The position numbers were made by a program, and so were the translations under genes. 64,000 nucleotides of DNA from Rhodanobacter denitrificans (GTDB lineage Bacteria > Pseudomonadota > Gammaproteobacteria > Xanthomonadales > Rhodanobacteraceae). The notes under the pieces were generated by a model. That model had not been told where the DNA came from, did not search any database, and saw only the letters and a program-made list of their open reading frames with translations. Below are positions 39,069 to 47,597 of this stretch, piece after piece. Location: the NCBI RefSeq assembly GCF_003335105.1, contig NZ_QFWQ01000005.1, positions 310,001 to 374,000 of the forward strand, read 5' to 3'. Within the stretch, counting starts at the first letter, position 1, and each line of letters begins with the position of its first letter.

Positions 39069-40420
39069 AATACCTGACCATGATCCTGGCGATGCTCTGC
39101 GTCGCCTGCAGCCCCGCCGACCGTTCGGCGGACCGTACCGATACCGGCGCGTCGAGTGCGAACAAGCACGCCGCCGGCGACGGCAAGACCTACGCCATAA
39201 CCGGCGGCACCGTATACACGCTGGGCGCCGCCGGCAAGATCGAGCACGGCACGGTGCTGGTCAAGGATGGCAAGATCGCCGCGGTCGGCGCCAACGTCGA
39301 CATTCCCGCCGATGCCGAGCGCATCGACGCCAGCGGCAAGATCGTCACGCCCGGCATCTTCGATCCGCAAAGCCAGTTCGGCATCGTCGAAGTGGGTGCG
39401 GTCAAGGAAACCCGCGATGCCTCGGCCGGTGACTCGCGCTTCAGCGCCGCGTTCGACGTGGCTGACGCGATCAACCCGCGCTCGGTGCTGATCCCGGTCA
39501 ACCGCATCGCCGGCGTGACCCGCGCGATGGTCTCGCCCACCAACGGCGACAAGCACATCATCGCCGGCCGCGGCGCCATCATCGACCTGGGTTCCACCGA
39601 AGGCTTCATCCATCGCGACGCGGCAGCGATGTTTGCCGCGCTGGGCGAGACTGGCGCCGCACAGGCCGGCGGCTCGCGCGCGGCCGCGATGCTGGCCCTG
39701 CGCGAGGCGTTGCAGGATGCGAAGGACTACGCCGACAACACCAGCGCCTACGCCAGCAACCAGCGCCGCAAGTACGCGCTGACGCGGCTGGACCTGGAGG
39801 CGCTCGGCCCGGTGCTGGCGGGCCAGGAGCCGCTGGTGCTCCACGTCGAGCGCGCCAGCGACATCGAGGCTGCGCTGCGATTGGCCCGCGACTTCAAGCT
39901 GAAGCTGATCGTCTCCGGCGGCGCCGAGGCCTGGATGGTCGCCGACGAACTCGCCGCCGCCCACGTGCCGGTGCTGCTCAATCCGCTGGAAGACCTGCCG
40001 GCGCACTTCGAGACACTGGGCTCGACGCTGGAGAACGCCGCGCGCCTGCAGAAAGCCGGCGTGCTGATCGCCTTCGCCACCGGCGACACCCACAACGCGC
40101 GCAACGTCACCCAGGCCGCCGGCAACGCGGTAGCCAACGGCCTGCCGTGGCTCGATGCCTTGAAGGCGCTGATGTTGAACCCGGCGCGGATCTACGGCAT
40201 GGACAAGGACGTGGGCACGCTGGAGCAGGGCAAGCTGGCCGACGTGGTGATCTGGAGCGCCGACCCGCTGGAGCTGTCCAGCTTCGCCGACCAGGTATTC
40301 ATCGCCGGCCGCAAGATTCCCATGGTCAGCCGCCAGACCATGCTGCGCGACCGCTACATGCAGGCGATGCGGGAAAAGCAGGCGTTGCCGCCGGGTTACA
40401 TCACGCCGACCGCACAGTAG
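39065..40420 (+). CDS. Amidohydrolase-like lipoprotein, copy 2, lacking the HxH metal motif
   Basis: 451 residues; N-terminal lipobox MLCVAC (Cys about 15) predicts a lipoprotein. Same fold markers as copy 1 (GKIVTPGIFDPQSQFG, GVTRAMVSPTNGDKH, LEQGKLADVVIWSADPLEL), but the HxH expected after the PG-x-x-D strand reads PQSQ: both metal-binding histidines are glutamine. The histidine-rich helix region is also degenerate. It may be a non-catalytic partner of copy 1 or bind metal differently; translation is coupled by a 4-nt overlap. Confidence 0.8.
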   Translation: MKYLTMILAMLCVACSPADRSADRTDTGASSANKHAAGDGKTYAITGGTVYTLGAAGKIEHGTVLVKDGKIAAVGANVDIPADAERIDASGKIVTPGIFDPQSQFGIVEVGAVKETRDASAGDSRFSAAFDVADAINPRSVLIPVNRIAGVTRAMVSPTNGDKHIIAGRGAIIDLGSTEGFIHRDAAAMFAALGETGAAQAGGSRAAAMLALREALQDAKDYADNTSAYASNQRRKYALTRLDLEALGPVLAGQEPLVLHVERASDIEAALRLARDFKLKLIVSGGAEAWMVADELAAAHVPVLLNPLEDLPAHFETLGSTLENAARLQKAGVLIAFATGDTHNARNVTQAAGNAVANGLPWLDALKALMLNPARIYGMDKDVGTLEQGKLADVVIWSADPLELSSFADQVFIAGRKIPMVSRQTMLRDRYMQAMREKQALPPGYITPTAQ

Positions 40421-40437
40421 GACATGGTGGGGAACGG

Positions 40438-40467
40438 GCGAGGCCTGATTGAAGCATCAGGCCTCGC
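40438..40467 (+). terminator. Hairpin downstream of the amidohydrolase operon
   Basis: Perfect 12-bp stem GCGAGGCCTGAT / ATCAGGCCTCGC with a 6-nt loop, 18 nt after the stop. No T-run, so termination strength is uncertain. Confidence 0.5.
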
Positions 40468-40513
40468 TGTCCCCGGCGGGATCCGGTGCCTTCGGCCGTT
40501 CTTGGCGCGATGA

Positions 40514-40836
40514 GGCACTGGATTCCCGGACAACCCCGGCGTGTTGTCCCGCAATTTCAATCTGGAAGGTTATCAGCGCGGCATCGCCACGCTGGATGCG
40601 TTGCGCCCGCGCTGGTGCGGCTGGGCAGGCTGCATCAGCGCAGCAACGACACCGAGATGGCGATCGGCAGCGACCTGATGACCAACGCGCTGGAGGGCTA
40701 CGCGGTGTTCAAGGTGGCCGGCAAGGGGCAGGGGCTGGACGATGCGCGCAAGGCGCTGTCCGCCCGCTTTGCCCGCGGACCACGCACACCCGCGCAGCCG
40801 ACTGGTCCTGCGCCGAGCGGGCCTCCGGCGGTGTGA
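40514..40836 (+). pseudogene. Frameshifted gene fragment of unknown family
   Basis: One frame reads DNPGVLSRNFNLEGYQRGIA then TLDAL up to about 40600. A second frame continues ALVRLGRLHQRSNDTEMAIG and SDLMTNALEGYAVFKVAGKG to 40836. Both halves look protein-like and joining them with a -1 shift near 40600 gives one smooth sequence; no start codon precedes the first half in frame. Probably a degraded gene; family not recognised. Confidence 0.45.
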
Positions 40837-40871
40837 GTCTGGATTCGCTGTATCTCTGGTGAGACCAAAGG

Positions 40872-40898
40872 GGCCCCGCACCATGCGGGGCCTCTCTT
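40872..40898 (+). terminator. Terminator after the degraded fragment
   Basis: GGCCCCGCA-CCA-TGCGGGGCC stem followed by TCTCTTTTT. A second hairpin (AGCCCCCGC/GCGGGGGCT, 40912-40931) adjoins it and probably serves the convergent minus-strand gene. Confidence 0.85.
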
Positions 40899-40911
40899 TT
40901 TGCCACGAAGA

Positions 40912-40931
40912 AGCCCCCGCAAGCGGGGGCT
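40912..40931 (-). terminator. Hairpin downstream of the low-complexity secreted protein gene
   Basis: AGCCCCCGC-TT-GCGGGGGCT, 24 nt after the stop codon of the minus-strand gene; followed by TCTTC rather than a pure T-run. Confidence 0.6.
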
Positions 40932-40954
40932 TCTGGTTCTACGCTGCCGTCAAC

Positions 40955-41959
40955 TCAGTGCTGCGCATTCGCGCTGGCACTGGCGTTGCCGTCGGCCTGC
41001 GTCGAGGCGGACACGCCGTTGCGGGCCGAGCCGTGCGCGCGGGCGTGGCCGCTGGCGTTGGCCGAGCCGCTGCCGCCTGCGCTCGAGCCGGCGTTCGCAT
41101 CACTGTTGCCATGGGCCGCGCCGGAGCCCGACGCATCGACCGATTTGTTCCCGATATTGTCCGCGGCACCCGATGCGTGCGACAGCAGGCCGGGCTTCGA
41201 GGCGGTTTCGTTGCCCGACTGGGTACCCGGGCCGGCCGAGCTTGCCTGCGATGCGCTGCCGGCGGCATCCGTGCCGAGCGAGCCGGCGGCGCGGGACGAC
41301 TGCGCACCGTTGGCGGTCGCCTGCTCGGCCGTGTTCAGGCCGGTACCGGCTGGAGCCTCGGCGCTCGCGGGTGCGTTCTGCACGCGGCTCATTGCATTGC
41401 GGGTGCCGCGTTCGGCCGTCGAGACGGCTGAACGCGCGTGGCTGGCGGCCTGGCCTGCGGTGCCGGCCGCGGCATCGCGCGTGCCCGTGGTATCGACGGC
41501 GCCGGTGGCGGACGAGCCCAGTTCCCCGGCGCCATCCAGCGCGGCGTTGTTGCCATTGCCATTGCCGGCGTTGGCGGCAGCCGCGCCGGTGAGGCCGCCG
41601 GCGGCGCCGGCGACTGCCTGGCCGTTCACCTGACGGGCGGCTTGTGTGGCGGTGCCGGTGGCCGAGGCAGCGGTCGAGGCGGCACGCTGGCGCAGCCGCT
41701 CCGCGCGCCGCTCGGCCGCACGCTGGTTGATGTCCGGAGTACCGATATTGCCCATGCCGCGGGCGGAGCCGTCGAGCTGGCCGCCCACCTGGCCCATCGT
41801 GGCATTGACGGGACCGCGCAAGCCGCCGGTGATGCCGCCGCCGAGTGCGCCGCCCAGCACCTGGGCGTGCAGCGGGGCCATCGTGGCCAGGGCCAGGGCC
41901 AGGGCGCTGGCGAGCAGGGCGCTGTTGAGAGTCTTGTTGCTGAGAGTCGTGTTGCGCAT
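40955..41959 (-). CDS. Secreted low-complexity Ala/Gly/Ser/Asn-rich protein
   Basis: 334 residues. Signal peptide cleaved after PLHA (about residue 32). The mature protein begins QVLGGALGGGITGGLRGPV, then an Arg-rich helix (QRAAERRAERLRQRAA, about 79-94), and the remaining 240 residues are Ala/Gly/Ser/Asn/Thr-rich with no cysteines and few hydrophobics, probably disordered. Immediately downstream of a subtilase on the same strand (106 bp), and the subtilase is divergent from an ECF sigma/anti-sigma pair. The mature subtilase also begins QVLG, so the two share an N-terminal motif. No function recognised; possible surface or matrix protein. Confidence 0.7.
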   Translation of the reverse strand: MRNTTLSNKTLNSALLASALALALATMAPLHAQVLGGALGGGITGGLRGPVNATMGQVGGQLDGSARGMGNIGTPDINQRAAERRAERLRQRAASTAASATGTATQAARQVNGQAVAGAAGGLTGAAAANAGNGNGNNAALDGAGELGSSATGAVDTTGTRDAAAGTAGQAASHARSAVSTAERGTRNAMSRVQNAPASAEAPAGTGLNTAEQATANGAQSSRAAGSLGTDAAGSASQASSAGPGTQSGNETASKPGLLSHASGAADNIGNKSVDASGSGAAHGNSDANAGSSAGGSGSANASGHARAHGSARNGVSASTQADGNASASANAQH

Positions 41960-42065
41960 GTGGGGACCTCCTGCCTGCGGCCGATCCGCGGCTTCCGAGG
42001 TCCTGTACGTTCGTGCCGGAAAGATCCTTCCCTGTCGGCGGGCTGCGGTTGGGTGCTGTTCAGAT

Positions 42066-43313
42066 TCAGGGCGACAGCAGGCCGTAGCCGCAGCGCGGGT
42101 CGCGGCCTGCGGTGCCGGGCCGGCGGGCTTCGCCGATCAGGTGCTGCTGCACCTGCGCCGCGGCCCCCTCGCGGGGTGCGTCCAGCAGTTGCGCGGCTTT
42201 CCGCGCCACGATCGGCGCCGCGAACGAGGTGCCGCGCAATGCGTCGCGGCCGCTGCCGACCACGCCGGACGCGCAGAAGTCCACCTGGTCGCCGCTGCCG
42301 GATTCGGGCAGCACGCGGTCGTGCGCGTCGACGCCGCCGACGCCGATCACATCCGGGTACGCCGCGGGATACAGCGGGGGTGCCGCCGGCCCATCGTTGC
42401 CGACCGCGCTGACCAGCACGTGGCCGCGCGCGATCATCGCCTGCACCGCGCGCGCCAGCACCGGGTTGTCCGGCCCGACCAGGCTGATGTTGACCACTGC
42501 CACGCGCTCGCGCGCCATCCATGCCAGCGCGTCCACCAGGTTCGAGGTGGCGCCGCCGACCGCATCGCCGCACCACAGGTCGGCGGCGTATAGCGTGTCC
42601 GGGTCGCCGGCGACGAGGCGGGCGGCGACCGCGGTGCCGTGCTTCGACGGGTTCGCCGTCCTGCAACCGTGCTGCTCGATGCGCGCGTGCGCCAACGCGG
42701 GATCGGCCGGATCGACGCCGCCATCGATCAGCCCCACTCGTTGCGCCGGTGCGTTGGACGACGGGGCCGCCGAGGTCGCTGCACGGGCCGGCTCGCCGGT
42801 ACCGGCGGGCAGGTAGAGATGCTGATAGGTGAAGGTCGCGGCCGGAGCAGCCTGTTGCAGGGCACGCATGGCGCTGGCCGTGCGGCGGCCGCGGGTGTCA
42901 CTCAGCACCACGAAGTCCAGGCCCAGCGTCGCGTCCGCCGGTGTCTCGCGATCCACCGCGAAACCCAGCGCCTGCACCGCATCGCGCTGTGCTTCCGACA
43001 GGCCCATGGCGAGGAATTCGCCGCGCAGGATCGGCGCACCGCGGGGATCGACGTCGACGCGCCGGGATTCCCTGCGCAGCAGCAACTCGACCTGCAACTT
43101 GCGCGTGATGGCCAGTGGTCCGCGAAGCAGGTCGTCGACGTTGCGCAAAGGCTGGGCCGGAACGACGCCGGGCAGGTTCGTGCCGGGCACCTGCAGGTTG
43201 GGCAGGCCCTGCACCGGCCCGAGTACCTGCGCCCGTGCAGGCGTCGCGCCGAGCACCGCAAGCGCGATGGCCAGCAGCGGGGCGAGCATGGCGGACGGGC
43301 GGTGCAGCGGCAT
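42066..43313 (-). CDS. Secreted S8-family (subtilisin-like) serine protease
   Basis: 415 residues; signal peptide cleaved near ARA (about 29). A prodomain-like region (about 30-190) precedes the catalytic part: Asp in RVGLIDGGVD (about 199), His in SKHGTAVAA (about 225), Asn region VSAVGNDGPA and Ser in GTSFAAPIVA (about 360). Smaller than most subtilases with no C-terminal extension. Three in-frame ATGs occur near the N-terminus; the one used puts the basic n-region directly before the hydrophobic core. Divergent from the ECF sigma factor, suggesting shared control. Confidence 0.88.
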   Translation of the reverse strand: MPLHRPSAMLAPLLAIALAVLGATPARAQVLGPVQGLPNLQVPGTNLPGVVPAQPLRNVDDLLRGPLAITRKLQVELLLRRESRRVDVDPRGAPILRGEFLAMGLSEAQRDAVQALGFAVDRETPADATLGLDFVVLSDTRGRRTASAMRALQQAAPAATFTYQHLYLPAGTGEPARAATSAAPSSNAPAQRVGLIDGGVDPADPALAHARIEQHGCRTANPSKHGTAVAARLVAGDPDTLYAADLWCGDAVGGATSNLVDALAWMARERVAVVNISLVGPDNPVLARAVQAMIARGHVLVSAVGNDGPAAPPLYPAAYPDVIGVGGVDAHDRVLPESGSGDQVDFCASGVVGSGRDALRGTSFAAPIVARKAAQLLDAPREGAAAQVQQHLIGEARRPGTAGRDPRCGYGLLSP

Positions 43314-43433
43314 GGCCGGGGCCTCGGGAGCGACGGGGCCGGATGCTAGCATGGGCCCGCTTTACGCCCTCGAACTGCGCCGATGCGGGCGAGGGAAGGA
43401 ATCCTCCTGTTCGGACGTAATGGAAGGTGATGC

Positions 43434-43925
43434 GTGAATGCGAGCGACGCCGTGCGCGAAGGGTTGATCCCGCTGTTGCCGCGCCTGCGCCGCCTGGCGC
43501 GGGCGCTGGCGGGCCAGGCCGCCGATGCCGACGATCTGGTGCAGATCGTGCTGGAGCGTGCGCTGGCCCGCGCCGCGCAATGGCGGCCGGACGCCGCGCT
43601 GGATCGGTGGGTGTTCGCGATCGCGCGCAACGCCTGGCGGGACGAGCTGCGCGCGCGTGGCAGGGCGCAACACCTGTTTGCGCCCGAGGAGGCCGGTGAG
43701 ATGGCCGCCGACCGCGCCAGCGCCCAGCCCGCGCAGCAGCTGGAACTGGCGATGGCGTTGGCGGCATTGCCGCCGGACCATCGCGAAGTAGTAGCCCTGG
43801 TACTGGTCGAGGGCATGTCGTACGGCGAGGCCGCCGAGCTGCTGGAAGTGCCGGTGGGCACCGTCACCAGTCGCCTGGCTCGCGCCCGCGCCACCTTGCA
43901 GGCCCATCTTGGGAAAGAAGCATGA
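43434..43925 (+). CDS. ECF RNA polymerase sigma factor
   Basis: 163 residues from a GTG with AAGGTG 5 nt upstream. Sigma region 2 (ADADDLVQIVLERAL, about 30-44, and RWVFAIARNAWRD, about 58-70) and region 4 (LPPDHREVVALVLVEGMSYG and VPVGTVTSRLARAR, about 108-153); no region 3, hence ECF type. Overlaps the anti-sigma gene by 4 nt. Probably controls itself and the divergent protease locus (inference). Confidence 0.93.
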   Translation: MNASDAVREGLIPLLPRLRRLARALAGQAADADDLVQIVLERALARAAQWRPDAALDRWVFAIARNAWRDELRARGRAQHLFAPEEAGEMAADRASAQPAQQLELAMALAALPPDHREVVALVLVEGMSYGEAAELLEVPVGTVTSRLARARATLQAHLGKEA

Positions 43926-44671
43926 ACCCGATCGACGACGACACCTTGCAGGCTTACGTGGATGGCGAACTCGATGCGCCCGCCACCGCGCGCGTCGATG
44001 CCGCGCTGGCGCACGACGATGTGCTCGCCCGCCGCGTGCGGCAGTTGCAAGCCCTGAACGCGCAGCTGCGCGCTGCGTTCGATCCAGTGCTCGACGAGCC
44101 GGCGCCGGAGCGGTTGTCCGCCTTGCTGCAGCCGCCGGCTGCGATACCGGTCACGCCATTTGTCGTGCCTGCGGGCGGGTATCGCATGGATACCGCTCGC
44201 CGCCGTGCGCCGCGTCGCTGGTTCGTGCCGGGTGCCGCGCTGGCCGCATCGGTGGCGCTGCTCGCAGTGGCCCTGTGGTGGTGGCGACCCGGCGGCGAGC
44301 TGGTGCGCATGCAAGGCAGCCAGTCGTTTGCCGCGGGTGCCCTGGAGCGCGCGCTCGATCATGCACTGGCGAGCGAGCCGGATGCGAAGGCCCTGGTGTC
44401 GATTGGCCTGAGCTTCCGCAGCAACGACGGGCGCATTTGCCGCACCTTCGTGCTGCGCCCCGCGCCGGCACGGGCCGGCCTTGCCTGCCATGGCGATGCA
44501 GGCTGGGAGCTGCCGGTGCTCGGCGCGGCGGCTCCGCGGGAAGGCGGCGAATTGCGCCAGGCGGCGAGCAGCATGCCGCCCGCGGTGCAGGCCGCGGTCG
44601 ATGCCCGCCTGCGCGGTGAGGCCTTCGATGCGCAGCAGGAGCGCGCGGCACGGGCGGCGGGCTGGCGCTGA
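43922..44671 (+). CDS. Anti-sigma factor (membrane-anchored, ChrR/RsiW-type N-terminus)
   Basis: 249 residues. The N-terminal cytoplasmic part (about 1-85) with DDDTLQAYVDGELDAP (about 5-20) is the anti-sigma zinc-finger-like helix bundle, here without the His-Cys zinc triad. One membrane segment (PGAALAASVALLAVALWWW, about 103-121) and a periplasmic domain with SIGLSFRSNDGRICRTFVL and AGLACHGDAGWELPV (two cysteines). ATGA overlap with the ECF gene. A decayed partial copy of this gene is at 47214-47471. Confidence 0.85.
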   Translation: MNPIDDDTLQAYVDGELDAPATARVDAALAHDDVLARRVRQLQALNAQLRAAFDPVLDEPAPERLSALLQPPAAIPVTPFVVPAGGYRMDTARRRAPRRWFVPGAALAASVALLAVALWWWRPGGELVRMQGSQSFAAGALERALDHALASEPDAKALVSIGLSFRSNDGRICRTFVLRPAPARAGLACHGDAGWELPVLGAAAPREGGELRQAASSMPPAVQAAVDARLRGEAFDAQQERAARAAGWR

Positions 44672-44751
44672 AGGCGTTGGGCCTCGCGGCGCGCTGGTGG
44701 TCTTGCGCGTGCAGCCGGCAACAGGAAGATGAGGCAGCGAGAGAGCGCGAC

Positions 44752-44970
44752 TCAACGCTTGCTCACGAAACCGGCTGCGCGCATGCAGCGGTCGAGCGCG
44801 ACGTTGCGGAGGCCGACGCCGGTGCTGTCCAGGGCATAGGCCGGGGAAACGGCGGCGCGTACCCTGCAGCCGCGCTCGGCGTGCAGGCGTTGCGCGTCGC
44901 GGTCGATGGGTTGCGAGGCGCAGGCGGCAAGGCATAGGCCGGCCAAGCCGGCAATCGTCAGCTTCAGCAT
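44752..44970 (-). CDS. Small putative lipoprotein
   Basis: 72 residues. Signal peptide with lipobox LAAC (Cys17 after LTIAGLAGLCLAA); mature part of 56 residues with two further cysteines and GVGLRNVALDRCMRAAGF. No family recognised. Its start is 65 bp after the LytTR response regulator gene on the same strand, so it is likely the end of that operon. The frame is open further upstream but overlaps the regulator. Confidence 0.65.
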   Translation of the reverse strand: MLKLTIAGLAGLCLAACASQPIDRDAQRLHAERGCRVRAAVSPAYALDSTGVGLRNVALDRCMRAAGFVSKR

Positions 44971-45035
44971 GATGGGTTTTCCGAGGCGGTCGGTTTGGGG
45001 TTGTGCGGCCCGCGTGTGACGAGCCACACGCGGGA

Positions 45036-45806
45036 TCACATGTTGCGGAACAGCACCATGAAAGGTTGGCTCACGGTGAGGGTTTCGGGGCGTTGCTTGA
45101 GGCGCACGGTGCCCTTGCCGCTGTCGTCGCGGACGATGGAGGCGATCGCTTTCAGGTTGACGATGGTGGAACGGTGGATCTGCTTGAACACGGCCGGGTC
45201 GAGCTGCTCCAGCAGTTCGCGGATCGGCTTGCGCAGCAATGCTTCGCCGTCGGCGGTCATTGCCACGGTGTACTTGTGGTCGGCGCGGAAGTAGGCGACG
45301 TCGTCCACCATAATGAGCCGCGTCTCGCGGCCGGTGCCGGCGGTGATCCAGGTGAGCGGCGGCGCAACTCCCGTTGGCGCGGCGCCTTTCGCCAGCTCGC
45401 GCAGCAGCAGGGCGAGGTCGCCGCGCGCAGCCTGGCCTGCGGTGGCGCGGCGTTGCAGCCGTTCGACGGTGGCGGCCAGGCGCTCGGTGGCGATGGGCTT
45501 GAGCAGGTAGTCGATCGCGCCGCGCTCGAAGGCGTCGATGGCGTACTGGTCGTAGGCGGTGGTGAATACCACCTGCGTGGCGGGGCTGGCTTCGGCAGCT
45601 GCCGCGGCCACTTCCAGGCCGCTCAGACCGGGCATGCGGATATCGAGGAAGGCCACGTCCGGTTGCTGCGTGGCGATGGCGTCGAGTGCGTCGGCGCCGT
45701 TCTCGCACTCGGCGATCACGTCCAGTTCCGGCCACGCCTCACTGAGCAGGCGGCTCAGCGTGGAGCGCAGCAGAGGCTCGTCCTCGGCGATCACGGCGCG
45801 GCTCAT
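45036..45806 (-). CDS. LytR/AlgR-family response regulator
   Basis: 256 residues. Receiver domain with AEDEPLLR (acidic pocket, about 7-14), phosphorylation Asp55 in VAFLDIRMPG, Thr/Ala and Lys in FTTAYD and YLLKPI. The C-terminal LytTR DNA-binding domain has VDDVAYFRADHKYTVAMT and QIHRSTIVNLKAI. Overlaps the histidine kinase gene by 4 nt (ATGA), so the two form one two-component system. Confidence 0.93.
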   Translation of the reverse strand: MSRAVIAEDEPLLRSTLSRLLSEAWPELDVIAECENGADALDAIATQQPDVAFLDIRMPGLSGLEVAAAAAEASPATQVVFTTAYDQYAIDAFERGAIDYLLKPIATERLAATVERLQRRATAGQAARGDLALLLRELAKGAAPTGVAPPLTWITAGTGRETRLIMVDDVAYFRADHKYTVAMTADGEALLRKPIRELLEQLDPAVFKQIHRSTIVNLKAIASIVRDDSGKGTVRLKQRPETLTVSQPFMVLFRNM

Positions 45807-47104
45807 GGGCGCGGTTCCGCTGCGATCAGTGCGGTCTGTTGCGCCGGTACGGTGAGCGTGGCGGCCACGCCTTCCGGCACGTTGGCCACCACGGCCAGCG
45901 AGGCGCGCGGGCCGTACACGAGTTGCAGACGTTCGCGCACGTTCTTCAGGCCGATGCCGGTGCCGCCGCCGGCCGCGCCGAAGCCCTGGCCGTCGTCGGC
46001 CACGGTGATCGCCACGTTGTCGCCGTCGCGGCGGGCGAGGATCCACACGCTGCCGCCGCCGGGCTTGGGTTCCAGGCCGTGCTTGATCGCGTTCTCCACC
46101 AGGGTCTGCAGCATCATCGGCGGCAGCGTGACGGCGCGCAGCGCGTCGGGTACTTCGATCTTCATCTCCAGCCGCGCGCCCATGCGGATCTTCAGGATTT
46201 CCAGATAGGCGCGGGCGCGCTCCAGTTCCTCGCCGAGCGTGGAAAGCGTTTCCTCCGCGCTGGGCAGCGAGTGGCGCAGGTACTGGATGAGGTGGCCGAG
46301 CATGCGGTCGGCCTGCGCAGGTTCGCTGCGCGTGAGGTATTGCGCGCTCGCCAGCGTGTTGTAGAGGAAGTGCGGTTCCACCTGCGCGTGCAGCAGGTTG
46401 AGCTTGGCCTGCGCCAGTTCCCTGTCGGTGGCGGCCTGGGTGGCGGCCTGCTGTTCGCGGCGACGCCGCTCGGCCACGCGGCGGGCGAGGGCGCGGGAGA
46501 CCGCCTCGGCGTTGACCAGGTTGGTGCCGTCATCCACGCGGAACCAGTCGGTCCACGCGCCGCTTTCCGGTTCGCATACCAGGGTGACGCTGCCGGTGCC
46601 TTCGCCCGGCGTCACCGTGGCGAAGATCTGGTTGCGTCGGCTACCCAGCCAGCTGAAGGGGTTGAGCCAGCCGAGCACGGTGCGGCCGTAGGGATTCGGG
46701 CGGTGTACCTTGGCGCGCACCTGCAGGCTGTCGCGGGCGCTCTCGATCTCCTCGGTGTAGGGCAGTTCGCGGATCGTCGCGTCCAGCATGTCGAACGCCT
46801 CGTCGGCCTCGAACGGCAGCTCGATCTGCCGGCGTTGGCGGTTGCCCAGCGTGTCGAGGTTCACGTGCCCGGCAATCAGCCGCACGCGCCGCAGGTGCGA
46901 GAACGCGCCGGTGATCACCAGCGCCAGCACCACGGCGACGATGATTTCCGGCAGCGGCTGCATGCTGCGGAACGGGCCGCTGTTGGCGATCAGGGTGATG
47001 ACGAAGGTCAGCGCCAGCAGCCAGGCGACGACCAGTCGCGCTACGAAGAAAAAGCCCTTGATCACGTCGATGTCCCCGATGGCCGAGCGATGGGAGGCGA
47101 GCAT
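45803..47104 (-). CDS. LytS/AlgZ-type sensor histidine kinase
   Basis: 433 residues from the ATG with AGGA 9 nt upstream; the frame is open for 165 codons further but that stretch overlaps a decayed gene on the other strand and lacks a start signal. Two membrane helices (about 18-40 and 47-68), a soluble DUF-like middle region, a coiled segment, the His_kinase box EPHFLYNTLASAQYL (about 247) and an ATPase domain with LVENAIKHGL and DDGQGFGAAGGGTGIGL. Operon with the LytTR regulator. Confidence 0.9.
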   Translation of the reverse strand: MLASHRSAIGDIDVIKGFFFVARLVVAWLLALTFVITLIANSGPFRSMQPLPEIIVAVVLALVITGAFSHLRRVRLIAGHVNLDTLGNRQRRQIELPFEADEAFDMLDATIRELPYTEEIESARDSLQVRAKVHRPNPYGRTVLGWLNPFSWLGSRRNQIFATVTPGEGTGSVTLVCEPESGAWTDWFRVDDGTNLVNAEAVSRALARRVAERRRREQQAATQAATDRELAQAKLNLLHAQVEPHFLYNTLASAQYLTRSEPAQADRMLGHLIQYLRHSLPSAEETLSTLGEELERARAYLEILKIRMGARLEMKIEVPDALRAVTLPPMMLQTLVENAIKHGLEPKPGGGSVWILARRDGDNVAITVADDGQGFGAAGGGTGIGLKNVRERLQLVYGPRASLAVVANVPEGVAATLTVPAQQTALIAAEPRP

Positions 47105-47213
47105 AGCTGCCAATCCTGCGCCTTTTGTCGGCCGTGCGACAAAGACGGAAGCGGAAGGCATGGAATGGCGGAAACGCCGCATGGGGCGCAGGCAGCGCAC
47201 CGGTTCGACCTGA

Positions 47214-47471
47214 TGTGCGGCCATACCGGTCACGCCACTGGCCATGCTTGCAGGTGGCGCCGCATGGGCCTCGCGTGCGAACGGGTGCGCCGGCTGCGGA
47301 TGCCCCGGCGGCGATCGGTCTGGGCCGCCGCGGCAGCGAAGGGTGCATCGTCGCGCCTTCGTGCTGCACCGCGAGCCGGCCTTGCCAGGTTGGGAGTCGC
47401 CCGTGTTTGGCGCGGCGGCTCCGCCGGAAGGCGGCGGTGAACCGCGCCAGGCGGCGGACAACGAGTCCTGA
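47214..47471 (+). pseudogene. Decayed partial duplicate of the anti-sigma factor gene
   Basis: One frame, open from a stop at 47211 to a TGA at 47469-47471, contains AAIPVTPLAMLAGG and then, after an unrelated-looking stretch, RRAFVLHREPALPGWESPVF and GAAAPPEGGGEPRQAA. These match the anti-sigma protein at AAIPVTPFVVPAGG and CRTFVLRPAP ... GWELPVLGAAAPREGGELRQAA in the same order. DNA similarity is obvious too (47221-47267 against 44142-44189). The membrane segment between the two blocks is missing. No start codon or sigma gene accompanies it. Confidence 0.7.
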
Positions 47472-47597
47472 GCAGGATATTGACCCGCACTTCGCATTCG
47501 CGCCGCTACCGTCGGAGCGAACGGCTCGATACGCCGTGCTTGCATGCCGCCGGCAGCCGTCGAAGGGCCGCTACATCTCGCCAGGAGGAGCCATCCC

